Both the position numbers and the translations under genes were made by a program. Positions 39,795-48,506 of a stretch of DNA of 64,000 nt are shown piece by piece. Numbering within the stretch: the first letter of the stretch is position 1; each line of letters begins with the position of its first letter. The notes under the pieces were generated by a model. The model did not search any database. It was given only the letters and a program-made list of their open reading frames with translations, and had not been told where the DNA came from. Source of the stretch: Amycolatopsis aidingensis (GTDB lineage Bacteria; Actinomycetota; Actinomycetes; Mycobacteriales; Pseudonocardiaceae); NCBI RefSeq assembly GCF_018885265.1, contig NZ_CP076538.1:4004001-4068000 (forward strand), given 5' to 3'.

Positions 39795-40448
39795 ATGCAG
39801 ATAACCCATCACAGCAGACCCGAGTTCGGCGATGGCGCCGGGTACAGCGTCACCGAGGCGGCGCGCCGGACGCAGATCATCGAGGCCACCATCGAGACGC
39901 TCGCCGAACTCGGTTACCACCGCACCTCCTTCGCCCGGATCGTCGAACGGGCCGGGCTGAGCAGCACCCGGATGATCTCCTACTACTTCCCCAGCAAGAA
40001 CGACCTGATGTTCGCCGTGGTCGGCACCATCCTGGACAGCCGGGATCTCACCGAACGCTACACCCCGGACACCGACCGTCCCGGCCTGCTGCGCGCGTAC
40101 ATCGAGGGCGAGATCGACTTCCTGCGCACCCATCCGCGACGGGTGCGGGCCCTGCTGGAGATCGGGCGGAACTGGGCGGATCCCGACAGCGACGGCGGCA
40201 CCGGGCCCAGCCAGGCCGCGCTGAACGGGATGTTGTGGCGGGACATCCAGCTCGGCCAGATCGAGCGGCAGCTGACCCAGGGTCAGCGCGAAGGCGCGTT
40301 CGGTGAGTTCGACGCGAGCGTGCTGGCGATGACGATCCGGCAGGCGATCGACGGCGCGGCGATCAAGCTCGCCGCGGATCCGGACCTCGATCTGACGGCT
40401 TACGGGAGGGAGCTTGCGGAGCTGTTCGACCGGGCGACCAGGGCCTGA
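39795..40448 (+). CDS. TetR-family regulator
   Basis: 217-residue TetR protein: HTH at about 20-65 (RTQIIEATIETLAELGYHRT, IVERAGLSSTRMISYYFPSK) and an all-helical ligand domain. ATG 39795 follows an unusually AT-rich stretch (ATGTTATTTTTTACTC); the pair GTTAT (39781-39785)/ATAAC (39801-39805) brackets the start codon and could be an operator. It interrupts the otherwise conserved merR-DUF151 order, pointing to insertion after divergence from mycobacteria. Confidence 0.82.
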   Translation: MQITHHSRPEFGDGAGYSVTEAARRTQIIEATIETLAELGYHRTSFARIVERAGLSSTRMISYYFPSKNDLMFAVVGTILDSRDLTERYTPDTDRPGLLRAYIEGEIDFLRTHPRRVRALLEIGRNWADPDSDGGTGPSQAALNGMLWRDIQLGQIERQLTQGQREGAFGEFDASVLAMTIRQAIDGAAIKLAADPDLDLTAYGRELAELFDRATRA

Positions 40449-40472
40449 GCGAGGGTCGCGGGGCCGCACGTC

Positions 40473-40946
40473 TCAGGTGTCGGCCCCGCGGAAGTCCTCG
40501 GGGGACACCGAGTCAAGGAACTCCCGGAACTTCTCGACTTCGTCCTCCTGCTCGTCCGGGATGATCAGCCCGGCCTCCTCGAGCACGCCGTCCTCGGCGT
40601 GGATCGGCACACCGACCCGGAGCGCGAGTGCGATGGAGTCGCTGGGACGGGCCGAGACCCGGACATCCCCGTCGAACACCAGCTCGGCGAAGAAGGTGCC
40701 TTCCCGCAGGTCGGTGATGATCACCTGTTCCAGCTCCCGGCCGAGCGCCCCGATGACCTCCTTGAGCAGGTCGTGGGTCAACGGCCGGGCCGGACGGACA
40801 CCCTGCTGCTCCAACGCGATGGCCGTGGCTTCGACCGAGCCGATCCAGATCGGCAGGTATCGCTCGCCCTCAGTCTCCCGCAGCAACAAGATCGGCTGAT
40901 TCGCGGGCAACTCCACCCGCACGCCGACGACGCGCATCTCGCTCAT
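40473..40946 (-). CDS. bifunctional nuclease domain protein (DUF151, Rv1829-like)
   Basis: 157-residue DUF151/BFN protein (VVGVRVELPANQPILLL, YLPIWIGSVEATAIALEQQG, RPSDSIALALRVGVPI) with an acidic C-terminal tail (DEQEDEVEKF). Plant members of the family have RNase/DNase activity; the bacterial role is unclear. ATG 40946 with GGGAGG 10 bases upstream is preferred over the longer frame. Lies between the two MerR genes as Rv1829 does. The 266-base gap upstream holds the palindrome AACCCTAGGGTT. Confidence 0.92.
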   Translation of the reverse strand: MSEMRVVGVRVELPANQPILLLRETEGERYLPIWIGSVEATAIALEQQGVRPARPLTHDLLKEVIGALGRELEQVIITDLREGTFFAELVFDGDVRVSARPSDSIALALRVGVPIHAEDGVLEEAGLIIPDEQEDEVEKFREFLDSVSPEDFRGADT

Positions 40947-41108
40947 CGGGCTTCGCCTCCCTCTCCTGCGCGCGGGCTGCAGCGCTGTCACGAGGATCCC
41001 GCATCGACAATGTCGACGCTACCCGTCATCTGGGCGCTGTGCTCGCTCTAGCTCGCTCATCCTCTGTCTGTACGTGCTCTATCGACAACCCGTGATCCAC
41101 CGTAGGCG

Positions 41109-41120
41109 AACCCTAGGGTT
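41109..41120. promoter_or_regulatory. perfect 12-base palindrome upstream of the DUF151 gene
   Basis: AACCCTAGGGTT lies in the gap between the MerR gene and the DUF151 gene, 163 bases before the latter's start. It is a possible MerR or other dimer binding site; no promoter boxes are clear around it. Confidence 0.35.
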
Positions 41121-41212
41121 ACCGTACGGCATTCCGCGCAGAACGTTGAGTCGTGGAAATGTGGTGTAACCGACGGACGACCCGGGGCAAGGGCCGCCCG
41201 CACCGCGACTCC

Positions 41213-41989
41213 TCATCCGCCGGTCACGCCACGGATACCCGCCTTGACCAGCAACGTGTGCAGGGTGACCGAGAGCGCGGCCAGCTCGCGCACCAGCTCG
41301 TCGGCCCTGGCTCGGGCGTCCGCATCACGATGCCGATACACCGGGGCCACGATTTGTTCCAGCAGCCCGACTTCGCGGTCCGCGGAGGCGCGGAAAGCAC
41401 GCAGGTGCCGCGGTTCGATACCGAACTCGGTCATGGCCTTGACCGTCCTGGCGACCAGCACCGCATCCGGATCGTAGAACCCGGCGGCGCCCGGACGGAC
41501 CAGCCCGTACTGCTCCAACTCGGTGAGCATGGCGGCGTCCATCCCGGCCTCAGCCAGCAGTTCCTCCTGCGTCAGCCGGATATCGCGCCCGGGGGCGAAG
41601 TCCTCCGCGGTCGGCATGGCGCTGCGCGCTCCGTCCGTCCCCTCGGCCGCGACCGCCTCAGCGGCACCGCCGAGCGACACCAGCTTGCGCGGCGCCCGCA
41701 ACGGCGGACCGGCCGGATCCGCCCCGCAATCGACGGCGTCGAGTTGTTCCTTGATGACTTTCAACGGCAGGTAGTGATCGCGCTGCGCGGAAAGGACGAA
41801 CCGCAGCCGCTCGACATCCGCCTCGGTGAACTGCCGATAACCGGACGGTGTCCGGCCGGGCCGCACCAGCCCCTCCGACTCCAGGAACCGGATCTTGGAG
41901 ATGGTGACATCGGGAAAGTCGCCGCGCAGTTGCGCCAGCACGGCCCCGATGCTCAACCCATCGCGTTGTGGCCGCCCGGCCGCCGTCAT
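41213..41989 (-). CDS. MerR-family regulator (Rv1828-like)
   Basis: 258-residue protein with an N-terminal MerR HTH (DGLSIGAVLAQLRGDFPDV, ISKIRFLESEGLVRPGRTPS, GYRQFTEADVERL) and a C-terminal second winged-helix-like domain (RLTQEELLAEAGMDAAMLTE, LEQYGLVRPG, FYDPDAVLVARTVKAM). This two-HTH layout and the position after garA match Rv1828. Start overlaps the garA stop by 4 bases. Confidence 0.93.
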   Translation of the reverse strand: MTAAGRPQRDGLSIGAVLAQLRGDFPDVTISKIRFLESEGLVRPGRTPSGYRQFTEADVERLRFVLSAQRDHYLPLKVIKEQLDAVDCGADPAGPPLRAPRKLVSLGGAAEAVAAEGTDGARSAMPTAEDFAPGRDIRLTQEELLAEAGMDAAMLTELEQYGLVRPGAAGFYDPDAVLVARTVKAMTEFGIEPRHLRAFRASADREVGLLEQIVAPVYRHRDADARARADELVRELAALSVTLHTLLVKAGIRGVTGG

Positions 41990-42447
41990 CGTGCCGCCTG
42001 GCCCCCGTGTCCGGGACCGGTGAGGAAGACGAGCCGGAACTTGCCGATCTGCACTTCGTCCCCGCCCGCGAGCACCGCCTGGTCGACCGGTTCACGGTTG
42101 ACGTAGGTGCCGTTCAGGCTGCCCACGTCGATCACCACGAACTCGCCGCCTTCCCTGCGGAACTCGGCATGCCGGCGGGACACCGTCACGTCGTCGAGGA
42201 AGATGTCGCTGTCCGGATGCCTGCCCGCGCTCGTGGTGTCCCGGTCGAGCAGGAACCGCGAACCCGCGTTCGGACCCCGCTTGACGACCAGCAGCGCCGA
42301 ACCAGCCGGCAGTGCGTCCACACCCGCGACCGGCGGCTCTGGCGCCTGCGCCTCCTGGCCCTCCTCGGCGAGGAAGTCGGCCCGGAAGACGGAGGTCCTC
42401 TCCGGAGACTGCTCCGGGGGAACGCCGGGCCCGTCGTTCGTGCTCAC
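41986..42447 (-). CDS. garA: FHA-domain metabolic regulator GarA/OdhI
   Basis: 153-residue forkhead-associated protein that, unphosphorylated, inhibits 2-oxoglutarate dehydrogenase and tunes glutamate metabolism. The FHA domain (about 50-140: SAGRHPDSDIFLDD, VSRRHAEF, SLNGTYVNREPV) is nearly identical to mycobacterial GarA. The N-terminal phosphorylation motif, ETTSVFRADF in mycobacteria, reads E16-R17-T18-S19-VFRADF, so the first of the two threonines (the PknG site as I recall) is Arg while the PknB-type Thr remains. GTG start with AGGAG. Order gcvH-garA-merR is conserved. Confidence 0.96.
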   Translation of the reverse strand: MSTNDGPGVPPEQSPERTSVFRADFLAEEGQEAQAPEPPVAGVDALPAGSALLVVKRGPNAGSRFLLDRDTTSAGRHPDSDIFLDDVTVSRRHAEFRREGGEFVVIDVGSLNGTYVNREPVDQAVLAGGDEVQIGKFRLVFLTGPGHGGQAAR

Positions 42448-42620
42448 CTGAGCTCTCCTTACGCGATGAAACGTCGTGTTACTCGGGAACGTGTAGCTGC
42501 CAACGTACCGTGCCTGATCGGTTCTCCACGCCCGGGCTCCCCGAACAGGCAGTCCCGCTCCCGCGGCGTGGGAAGATCACCGCGGGACGGGCCGGACATG
42601 GTGCCGCCCTGGCCTTCGGC

Positions 42621-43019
42621 TCAGCCGTCGATCACCCGCTGGTAGGCCTCGGCATCCAGCAACTGTTCCAGTGCGGCCGGGTCCGTCATCCGGATCTCGA
42701 CCAGCCAGCCCTCGCCGTAGGGGTCGCTGTTGATCAGTTCCGGGGACTCGGCCACGGCGTCGTTCACCGCGAGGATCTCCCCGTCGACGGGGGCGAACAG
42801 CTCGGACACGCTCTTGGTGGACTCCACCTCGCCGAAGGGCTCGCCCGCACGCACCGGCGTTCCGGGCTCGGGCAGGTCGACGAACACCACGTCGCCGAGC
42901 TGGTCCTGGGCGTACTCGGTGATCCCCACCCTGGCCGAGCCACCGTCCCGTGCGGCCACCCACTCGTGCTCTTCGGTATAGCGAAGTTCTTCCGGACTGG
43001 ACAAGCTGGCGGACACCAT
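42621..43019 (-). CDS. gcvH: glycine cleavage system H protein
   Basis: Lipoyl carrier shuttling the aminomethyl group from GcvP to GcvT. 132 residues with the lipoylation Lys in EVESTKSVSELFAPVDGE (about K69) and the usual N-terminal EELRYTEEHEWV. ATG 43019 and GTG 43016 are adjacent; the much longer open frame upstream is not supported. Separated from garA by 173 bases. Confidence 0.96.
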   Translation of the reverse strand: MVSASLSSPEELRYTEEHEWVAARDGGSARVGITEYAQDQLGDVVFVDLPEPGTPVRAGEPFGEVESTKSVSELFAPVDGEILAVNDAVAESPELINSDPYGEGWLVEIRMTDPAALEQLLDAEAYQRVIDG

Positions 43020-43068
43020 GCCCCTTTCGCCCGCGGCCGCTCCGGCCGCTTTCCGCGCAGTCTGGCAC

Positions 43069-43692
43069 TTACCCGGCCGTTTCGGCACCCCTGTGCAGCG
43101 AGATCGCCCGCGCCGTCTGGAGTACATAGAGCGCACCCGACCAGAGGTACAGCGCACCACCCCAGATGGTGAAGGCGTAGGCGACCGGGCGGGCGAGCTC
43201 GGCCACCGTCGATCCGCCCTGGGTGAGCAGCAGCAGGGGGAACGCGTACATCAGGTTGAACGTGGCGCTCTTGCCGATGTAGGTGACCTCGGGCGGCCCG
43301 TAACCGTTGCGCCGTAGCACCAGCAGGCACAGCCCGACCACCAGCTCGCGCCCGATCAGGGCCGCCACCACCCACCAGGGCACGATCTCGCGCAGCAGGA
43401 AGGCCAGCAGGGTCGCGGCGATGTAGAGCCGGTCCGCCGCGGGGTCGAGCAGCTGGCCGAGCCTGCTCATCTGGTTCAGCCAGCGGGCCAGCTTGCCGTC
43501 CAGCCAGTCGCTGACACCGGCGAACACCAGGATCGCCAGTGCCCAGCCGTCCTCCTCCGGACCGAGCAGCAGCCACAGGAAGACCGGGACGAGCGCAAGG
43601 CGCAGAATGGAAAGCAGGTTCGGGACGGTCAGCGCCTGCCGGGCGAGCGAGGGCGACTCGGGCGCGCCGGCGGGCTCGGGAGCGTCACTCAC
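43069..43692 (-). CDS. pgsA: CDP-alcohol phosphatidyltransferase (PgsA-like)
   Basis: 207-residue membrane enzyme of phospholipid head-group transfer, with five to six hydrophobic helices. The family motif DGxxARx8GxxxDxxxD is complete (WLDGKLARWL, RLGQLLDPAADRL). Neighbourhood matches mycobacterial pgsA2 (Rv1822); the product (phosphatidylglycerophosphate or another) cannot be fixed from sequence. GTG start at 43692. Ends 49 bases before the gcvH start. Confidence 0.92.
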   Translation of the reverse strand: MSDAPEPAGAPESPSLARQALTVPNLLSILRLALVPVFLWLLLGPEEDGWALAILVFAGVSDWLDGKLARWLNQMSRLGQLLDPAADRLYIAATLLAFLLREIVPWWVVAALIGRELVVGLCLLVLRRNGYGPPEVTYIGKSATFNLMYAFPLLLLTQGGSTVAELARPVAYAFTIWGGALYLWSGALYVLQTARAISLHRGAETAG

Positions 43693-43755
43693 CCGCTCAC
43701 CGTAGCCCGGCCGCCCGCTGCCCGTCGGGAACGCCGCCGGTTCCGGAACGGGCGC

Positions 43756-43983
43756 TCAGCTGGCCCGGTGGTAGCTCCAGCCACGCCGTCGCAGGTCCTC
43801 GCCGGTCAGCGCCTGCGGGCGGCCGTGCGAGTCGGTGCCCATCCAGCGCGGTCTGCCAGAGGCGTTCTCCAGGACGTAAGCCCGGCCTTGGCTCCACACC
43901 ACCGTGCAGGGGGTGGTCGGGGGAACCCCGGCCGGGCTCGGGGCTGCCGGGGTATCAGTGTCGCTTTCCGCGTCGCCGTACAT
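43756..43983 (-). CDS. hypothetical small protein
   Basis: 75 residues from ATG 43983 (106 if GTG 44076 is used). The first part is Pro/Thr/Ala-rich and acidic (MYGDAESDTDTPAAPSPAG); the second part, VWSQGRAYVLENASGRPRWM and HGRPQALTGEDLRRRGW, looks folded and may bind another protein. Family not recognised. The 243 bases upstream to the crotonase gene contain no other gene I can support. Confidence 0.5.
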   Translation of the reverse strand: MYGDAESDTDTPAAPSPAGVPPTTPCTVVWSQGRAYVLENASGRPRWMGTDSHGRPQALTGEDLRRRGWSYHRAS

Positions 43984-44226
43984 GTCCAACACTCTCAGTG
44001 TCGATCTCGGGGTTGTCCGGACGCCCCCGGCGACCGAATGCGCGTCGTCGGGAGCATCCACTGTGACTGTCGGCACTCAGCCCCGATCCGTTAACCCCCA
44101 GGGCGAACGTTCACCCGGAGGATCGCTGACCCGAACCGGCGACACCCAGAGTAAAACTCCACAATGGACAGAATGTGGTCGCCTCGGCACTACCGAGCGT
44201 GACCGGTGACTGCCCACCGGCCGGAC

Positions 44227-45069
44227 CTATTCGCCCTGGTAGTCCGGTTCCCGCCGCTCCATGAAGGCCTGCACCGCCTCGGCGAGGTCCTTGCTCGGCA
44301 GGAAGGCCGCGTTCCAGGTGGACACGTAACGCAGCCCGGCGGTGACCTGCTGCTCGGTGTTGACCGAGAGCACGTCCTTGACGCCCTGCACCACCAACGG
44401 CGGGTTGGCCGCGATCTCCGCCGCCAGTTCACGTGCCGCCGCCAGCAGCGCCTCGCGGTCCGGGTGGACCTCGTTCACCAGGCCGATCCGCTCGGCCCTT
44501 GCCGCGTCGATGTCCTTGCCGGTGAAGGCGAGCTCGCGCAGGTGCCCCTCGCCGATGATCGCGCCGAGCCGCTGCAGGCTGCCCAGATCCGCGACGATCG
44601 CCACCTTCACCTCGCGCACGCTGAAGGCGGCGTCCGCGCTGGCCAGCCGGATATCGGCGGCGCTGATCACGTCCACCCCGCCGCCGATGCACCAGCCGGA
44701 CACGGCGGCGATCACCGGCTTGCGTACCGCGGCGACCGAGTTCACCGACTCCTGCAGGGTGCGGATCTCCTCGAGGAAGGCCCTCCGCGGTGCCGCCAGT
44801 GCCTCCCCGGTGAGGTACTCGGCCCAGCCCGGCATCATCGCGGGCAGGTCCAGCCCGTAGGAGAAGTGCTTCCCGCTCCCGGTCAGCACGATCGCCCTGA
44901 CCTGCGGGTCGGCGTCCAGCGCGCGGAAGACCACGGGCAGCTCGCGCCAGAAGTCCGGGCCCATGGCGTTGCCCTTGCCCGGACCGAGCAGGGTGACCTC
45001 TGCGACGTGCTCGCTGCGGGTGACCTGCAGGGAGACCAGATTGTCGAGGCTGTCGGCGGTATCAGTCAT
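44227..45069 (-). CDS. crotonase family, dienoyl-CoA isomerase-like
   Basis: 280-residue enoyl-CoA hydratase/isomerase. Oxyanion-hole motifs HFSYGLDLP and SGWCIGGGVDVISAADIRLA are present. The catalytic region FSVREVKVAIVADLGSLQRL keeps the Glu and the second acidic residue (VADLG) typical of delta(3,5)-delta(2,4)-dienoyl-CoA isomerase (ECH1, EchA21) rather than of a hydratase. It would reposition double bonds during oxidation of unsaturated acyl-CoAs. Divergent from the hydrolase gene. Confidence 0.9.
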   Translation of the reverse strand: MTDTADSLDNLVSLQVTRSEHVAEVTLLGPGKGNAMGPDFWRELPVVFRALDADPQVRAIVLTGSGKHFSYGLDLPAMMPGWAEYLTGEALAAPRRAFLEEIRTLQESVNSVAAVRKPVIAAVSGWCIGGGVDVISAADIRLASADAAFSVREVKVAIVADLGSLQRLGAIIGEGHLRELAFTGKDIDAARAERIGLVNEVHPDREALLAAARELAAEIAANPPLVVQGVKDVLSVNTEQQVTAGLRYVSTWNAAFLPSKDLAEAVQAFMERREPDYQGE

Positions 45070-45216
45070 GGGCTCAATCCTGACTCATCTCGTTGGCACC
45101 CTGCCAGCGGCCCGGCACCGGTGTGGTCCTGCCCGCCGGGTGATCGCGTGCCGCCCTGTCGGTGGGAGATGATTCGCTGGCGATCCCAGCGATTCCGACC
45201 AGGGAGGACGGCCGGT

Positions 45217-46104
45217 ATGCAGGACAGCGCCACCGCACTGGACGACACGGGCGGGCGGGACGCCGCGGCACCGCCCTCCCGTCCGCGCGCCGCCCGGCCG
45301 ATCGAGCTCGCCGGGTCCTTCCACTGGGGCGAGCACCGGCTGGCCTACACCGAGTACGGCTCAGGAGACCGGGTCGTGCTGCTGACCCACGGCATCATGT
45401 TCACCCGGCGGATGCACGCCCCGCTGGCACGGAAACTGGCGGCGTCCGGCTACCGGGTGCTCACCCTCGACCTGCTCGGGCACGGCGACTCGGACCGGCC
45501 GGGCGAGTCCTGGCGATACTCGCTGCCCGCCTTCGCCGAGCAGGCGCTGGCGCTGCTGGACCACCTCGGCGTGGACCGCGCGGTGGTGGGCGGCACCTCG
45601 CTGGGCGCCAACGTCGCGCTGGAGGTGGCGGTGGCAGCCCCGGATCGGCTGCCCGGGATGATCGTGGAGATGCCGGTGCTGGACAACGCCGTGTTCGCCG
45701 GGCTGCTGGCCTTCCCGCCCCTGCTGTTCGCCGCCCGGTTCCTGCCGGTCACCGTGCGGGGCGTGGCCGCGGTGGCGCACCGGATCCCGCATGGCAACCA
45801 ATGGGTGGACGTGCTCACCGACACCCTGGACCAGCAACCCGCCGCGCTGGCCGCCCTGCTGCACGGGGTGCTGTTCGGCCGGATCGCGCCGCCGAAGTCG
45901 GCGCGGCGCCGGATCGAGGTGCCCGCGCTCGTGCTCGGGCACCAGGGCGATCCGATCCACCCCTTCGGCGATGCCGACACGCTGGCGGCCGACCTGCCGA
46001 ACGCGGAGTTCGTACGCGCCCGCAGCCCGGTCGAGCTACGCTTCGACCCGGCCCGCCTTACCGAGGCCATCACCGGCTTCCTGGACCGCCGCTACGCTCA
46101 CTGA
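45217..46104 (+). CDS. alpha/beta hydrolase
   Basis: 295-residue alpha/beta-hydrolase-fold protein. The oxyanion segment LTHGIMFTRRM, LDLLGHGDSDRPG and the nucleophile elbow GGTSLGAN are clear, and Asp lies in HQGDPIHPF. The His normally found near the C terminus is not obvious: the expected place reads ARSPVELRFDPARL, leaving only the His in DPIHPF. Catalysis may therefore differ. ATG 45217 with GGAGG at 9 bases. Its stop overlaps that of cysG by 7 bases, convergent. Confidence 0.88.
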   Translation: MQDSATALDDTGGRDAAAPPSRPRAARPIELAGSFHWGEHRLAYTEYGSGDRVVLLTHGIMFTRRMHAPLARKLAASGYRVLTLDLLGHGDSDRPGESWRYSLPAFAEQALALLDHLGVDRAVVGGTSLGANVALEVAVAAPDRLPGMIVEMPVLDNAVFAGLLAFPPLLFAARFLPVTVRGVAAVAHRIPHGNQWVDVLTDTLDQQPAALAALLHGVLFGRIAPPKSARRRIEVPALVLGHQGDPIHPFGDADTLAADLPNAEFVRARSPVELRFDPARLTEAITGFLDRRYAH

Positions 46105-47324
46105 GCGTCGGGGGACAGGCCGGCCACGGGCCCGATGACGGTGATGGCGGGCGGTTTGATCGCCGCCTCGGCGGCGTCGGCCGCGATCGCCTTCAGGGTG
46201 GAGCGCAGCACGCGCTGGCTGCGCATGGTGCCGTCCTGGATCACCGCGACCGGGGTGTCCGCGGGCCTGCCCGCGTCCAGCAGCGCGTCGGCGAACCGGT
46301 CCAGTCGTTCCACGCCCATCATCAGCACCAGGGTGCCGCGCAACCGCCCGAGCGCGTCCCAGTCGACGAGGGACTCCGCATGTCCGGGGGGCAGGTGACC
46401 GGACACCACGACCACCTCGTGCGCGACGCCCCGGTGGGTCACCGGGATATCGGCCACCGCGGGAACGGCGAACGGGCTGGTGATTCCCGGCACCATGGTC
46501 ACCGGCACGCCCGCCTCCACACAGGCCAGCAGTTCCTCGAAGCCACGGCCGAAGACGTAGGGGTCGCCACCCTTGAGCCGCACCACGAACCGGCCCGCAC
46601 TGGCATGCTCGATCAGGGTCCGGTTGATCACCTCCTGGCTGGCGGCCCGGCCGTAGGGGATCTTGGCGGCGTCCACCACCTCCACCTGCGGGGCCAGCTC
46701 GTCCAGCAGTTCACGCGGGGCCAGCCGGTCAACCACCACGACATCGGCCCTGGCCAGCAGCCGCCTGCCCCGCACGGTGATCAGCTCGGGGTCGCCGGGG
46801 CCGCCGCCGACCAGTGCCACCCCGGCCGGGTGCCCCAGGTCGTCACCGCCCTCGGTGTCCGGCACGGTACCCGCCCGCAGGGCGTCCAGCAGGCCGTCGC
46901 GGACCGCGGCGGAGCGGCGGAACTCTCCCCCGGAGAGCACGCCGACCAGCAGGCCCTCGTGGTCCCCCGTGGCCGGGGTCACCGCGCTGCCTGCCGGCCC
47001 GGCGTCGGCCCGCACGCAGAACACCCTGGCGCGCTCCGCCTCGGCACACACCGCCGCGTTCACCGCGGGATCGTCGGTGCAGGCCAGGGCGTACCAGGCG
47101 CCATCAAGGTCACCCTCGGTATAGCCGCGCCGGTGCCAGACGAACTCGCCCGCATCGGCCATCGCGCCCACCGCGGGGGTGGTACCCGGTGAGATCAGCT
47201 CGACCGCCGCTCCCGCGCGCACCAGGCGCGGCAGGCGCCGCTGGGCCACGGTGCCGCCGCCGACGACGACGACCCTGCGGCCGGTCAGGTCCAGGCCAAC
47301 GAGGTAATGGTGCTCTTCCGCCAT
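46098..47324 (-). CDS. cysG: siroheme synthase CysG (uroporphyrinogen-III methyltransferase fusion)
   Basis: 408-residue fusion making sirohaem for sulfite and nitrite reductases. N-terminal precorrin-2 dehydrogenase/ferrochelatase part (VVVVGGGTVAQRRLPRLVRA, about 1-160) and C-terminal SUMT domain (ALVGGGPGDPELITVRG, VRLKGGDPYVFGRGFEE, VPGITSPFAVPA, VLMMGVERL). ATG 47324 has GGCGG upstream; four codons earlier is an alternative. Usual length for actinobacteria. Confidence 0.95.
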   Translation of the reverse strand: MAEEHHYLVGLDLTGRRVVVVGGGTVAQRRLPRLVRAGAAVELISPGTTPAVGAMADAGEFVWHRRGYTEGDLDGAWYALACTDDPAVNAAVCAEAERARVFCVRADAGPAGSAVTPATGDHEGLLVGVLSGGEFRRSAAVRDGLLDALRAGTVPDTEGGDDLGHPAGVALVGGGPGDPELITVRGRRLLARADVVVVDRLAPRELLDELAPQVEVVDAAKIPYGRAASQEVINRTLIEHASAGRFVVRLKGGDPYVFGRGFEELLACVEAGVPVTMVPGITSPFAVPAVADIPVTHRGVAHEVVVVSGHLPPGHAESLVDWDALGRLRGTLVLMMGVERLDRFADALLDAGRPADTPVAVIQDGTMRSQRVLRSTLKAIAADAAEAAIKPPAITVIGPVAGLSPDAQ

Positions 47325-47362
47325 ACCGCCAAGCATGCCCCGTGCGGCCCGGCGCGCCGCGA

Positions 47363-47764
47363 TCAGGGCTCCAGCAACCCGAGCATCTCCTGGTTGTCGA
47401 ACATCCGGGCGGTCTCCAGCGCGGACGGCTGCCCTGCCGAGGGGTCCGCTCCCCCGCCGAGCAGCGCTTTCACCACCTCGGGCTCCGCCTTGAACACCGC
47501 GCCGGCGAGCGGGCTCTGCCCCCGGTCGTTCAGCCGGTTCGGGTCGGCGCCCCGCTCGAGCAGGGCGGTCACCGCGTCCGCGTGCCCGTGATATGCGGCG
47601 AGCATCACCAGCGTGTCGCCCTTGTCGTTGGTGAGGTTCGCCGGAATGCCCGCCTCCACGTAGGCCACCAGGCGGTCGGTTTCACCCCGCCGGGCGAAAC
47701 CGAACACCTTCGCCCACAGCGCCAGCAGCTCCGGGTCCGGTTCGGGTTCCGGCGTCTCGGTCAT
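47363..47764 (-). CDS. ankyrin-repeat protein
   Basis: 133 residues containing about three ankyrin repeats: TNDKGDTLVMLAAYHGHADA, VTALLERGADPNRLNDRGQS, PLAGAVFKAEPEVVKALL. Likely a small protein-binding module in the cytoplasm; partner unknown. ATG 47764 chosen because the N terminus TETPEPEPDPELLALW fits homologues I recall. Sits between cysG and the zinc-free ribosomal protein genes, 25 bases from rpsR. Confidence 0.88.
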   Translation of the reverse strand: MTETPEPEPDPELLALWAKVFGFARRGETDRLVAYVEAGIPANLTNDKGDTLVMLAAYHGHADAVTALLERGADPNRLNDRGQSPLAGAVFKAEPEVVKALLGGGADPSAGQPSALETARMFDNQEMLGLLEP

Positions 47765-47789
47765 ATCCCCAGCCTGGCACACCTCCGGC

Positions 47790-48026
47790 TCAACCGCGCC
47801 GCCCGTGGGGGTAGGGCAGCAGGGCCATCTCGCGTGCGTTCTTGATGGCCACCGCCACCTGTTTCTGCTGCTGTGGGGTCAGTCCGGTCACCCGGCGGGA
47901 GCGGATCTTGCCGCGGTCGGAGATGAACTTGCGCAGCAGGTCGACATCGGTCCAGTGCAGGCCGCTCAGCTGCTCGGCGGTCAGCGGGCTGCGCCTGCGC
48001 TGCTTCGGTTTCGGCGTTTTCGTCAC
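47790..48026 (-). CDS. rpsR: 30S ribosomal protein bS18, zinc-free paralogue
   Basis: 78-residue S18 with the core [19 protein letters not shown] and [20 protein letters not shown]. It contains no Cys, so it is the C-minus form that replaces zinc-binding S18 when zinc is short. GTG 48026 follows GAGGTGCG; GTG 48035 is an alternative. Last gene of the minus-strand ribosomal operon behind the Zur-like box. Confidence 0.95.
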   Translation of the reverse strand: MTKTPKPKQRRRSPLTAEQLSGLHWTDVDLLRKFISDRGKIRSRRVTGLTPQQQKQVAVAIKNAREMALLPYPHGRRG

Positions 48027-48036
48027 GGGACGCACC

Positions 48037-48342
48037 TCACCAACTCGACTTGCTGACGCCGGGCAGTTCGCCGCGATGTGCCATCTCCCGCAGCCGCACC
48101 CTGGACAGGCCGAACGCCCGGAAGTGGCCGCGCGGCCTGCCGTCCACCACGTCCCGGTTGCGGATCCGGGTAGGGCTGGCGTCCCGTGGCAGGGCCTGCA
48201 GGGCCGACACCGCTGCCGCGCGTTCCTCGGCGGTGGACCGCGGCGAGCGGATGGTGGCCTTCAGCTCGGCCCTGCGCTCGGCGTACCTGGCGACGATCTC
48301 CTTGCGCCGCTCGTTCTTGGCGATCTTGGACTTCTTCGCCAT
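48037..48342 (-). CDS. rpsN: 30S ribosomal protein uS14, zinc-free (long) paralogue
   Basis: 101-residue S14 of the long, Cys-lacking type ([55 protein letters not shown]). The short zinc form has CxxC pairs; these are absent. ATG shares a base with the rpmG stop (TGATG), giving coupled translation. Confidence 0.97.
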   Translation of the reverse strand: MAKKSKIAKNERRKEIVARYAERRAELKATIRSPRSTAEERAAAVSALQALPRDASPTRIRNRDVVDGRPRGHFRAFGLSRVRLREMAHRGELPGVSKSSW

Positions 48343-48506
48343 CAGCGCTCCTCCCGGAACTCGACATGGGCCCTGACCACCGGGTCGTACTTGCGCAGCA
48401 CCATGCGCTCCGGGTCGTTACGCCGGTTCTTCCTGGTCACGTAGGTGTAGCCGGTGCCGGCGGTGGACCGCAGCTTGATCACCGGACGGACGTCGTCGCG
48501 GGCCAT
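48342..48506 (-). CDS. rpmG: 50S ribosomal protein bL33, zinc-free paralogue
   Basis: 54 residues: [20 protein letters not shown], then [20 protein letters not shown]. The two CxxC pairs of zinc L33 are absent. Start overlaps the rpmB stop by one base (TGATG) and the stop overlaps rpsN likewise. Confidence 0.95.
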   Translation of the reverse strand: MARDDVRPVIKLRSTAGTGYTYVTRKNRRNDPERMVLRKYDPVVRAHVEFREER

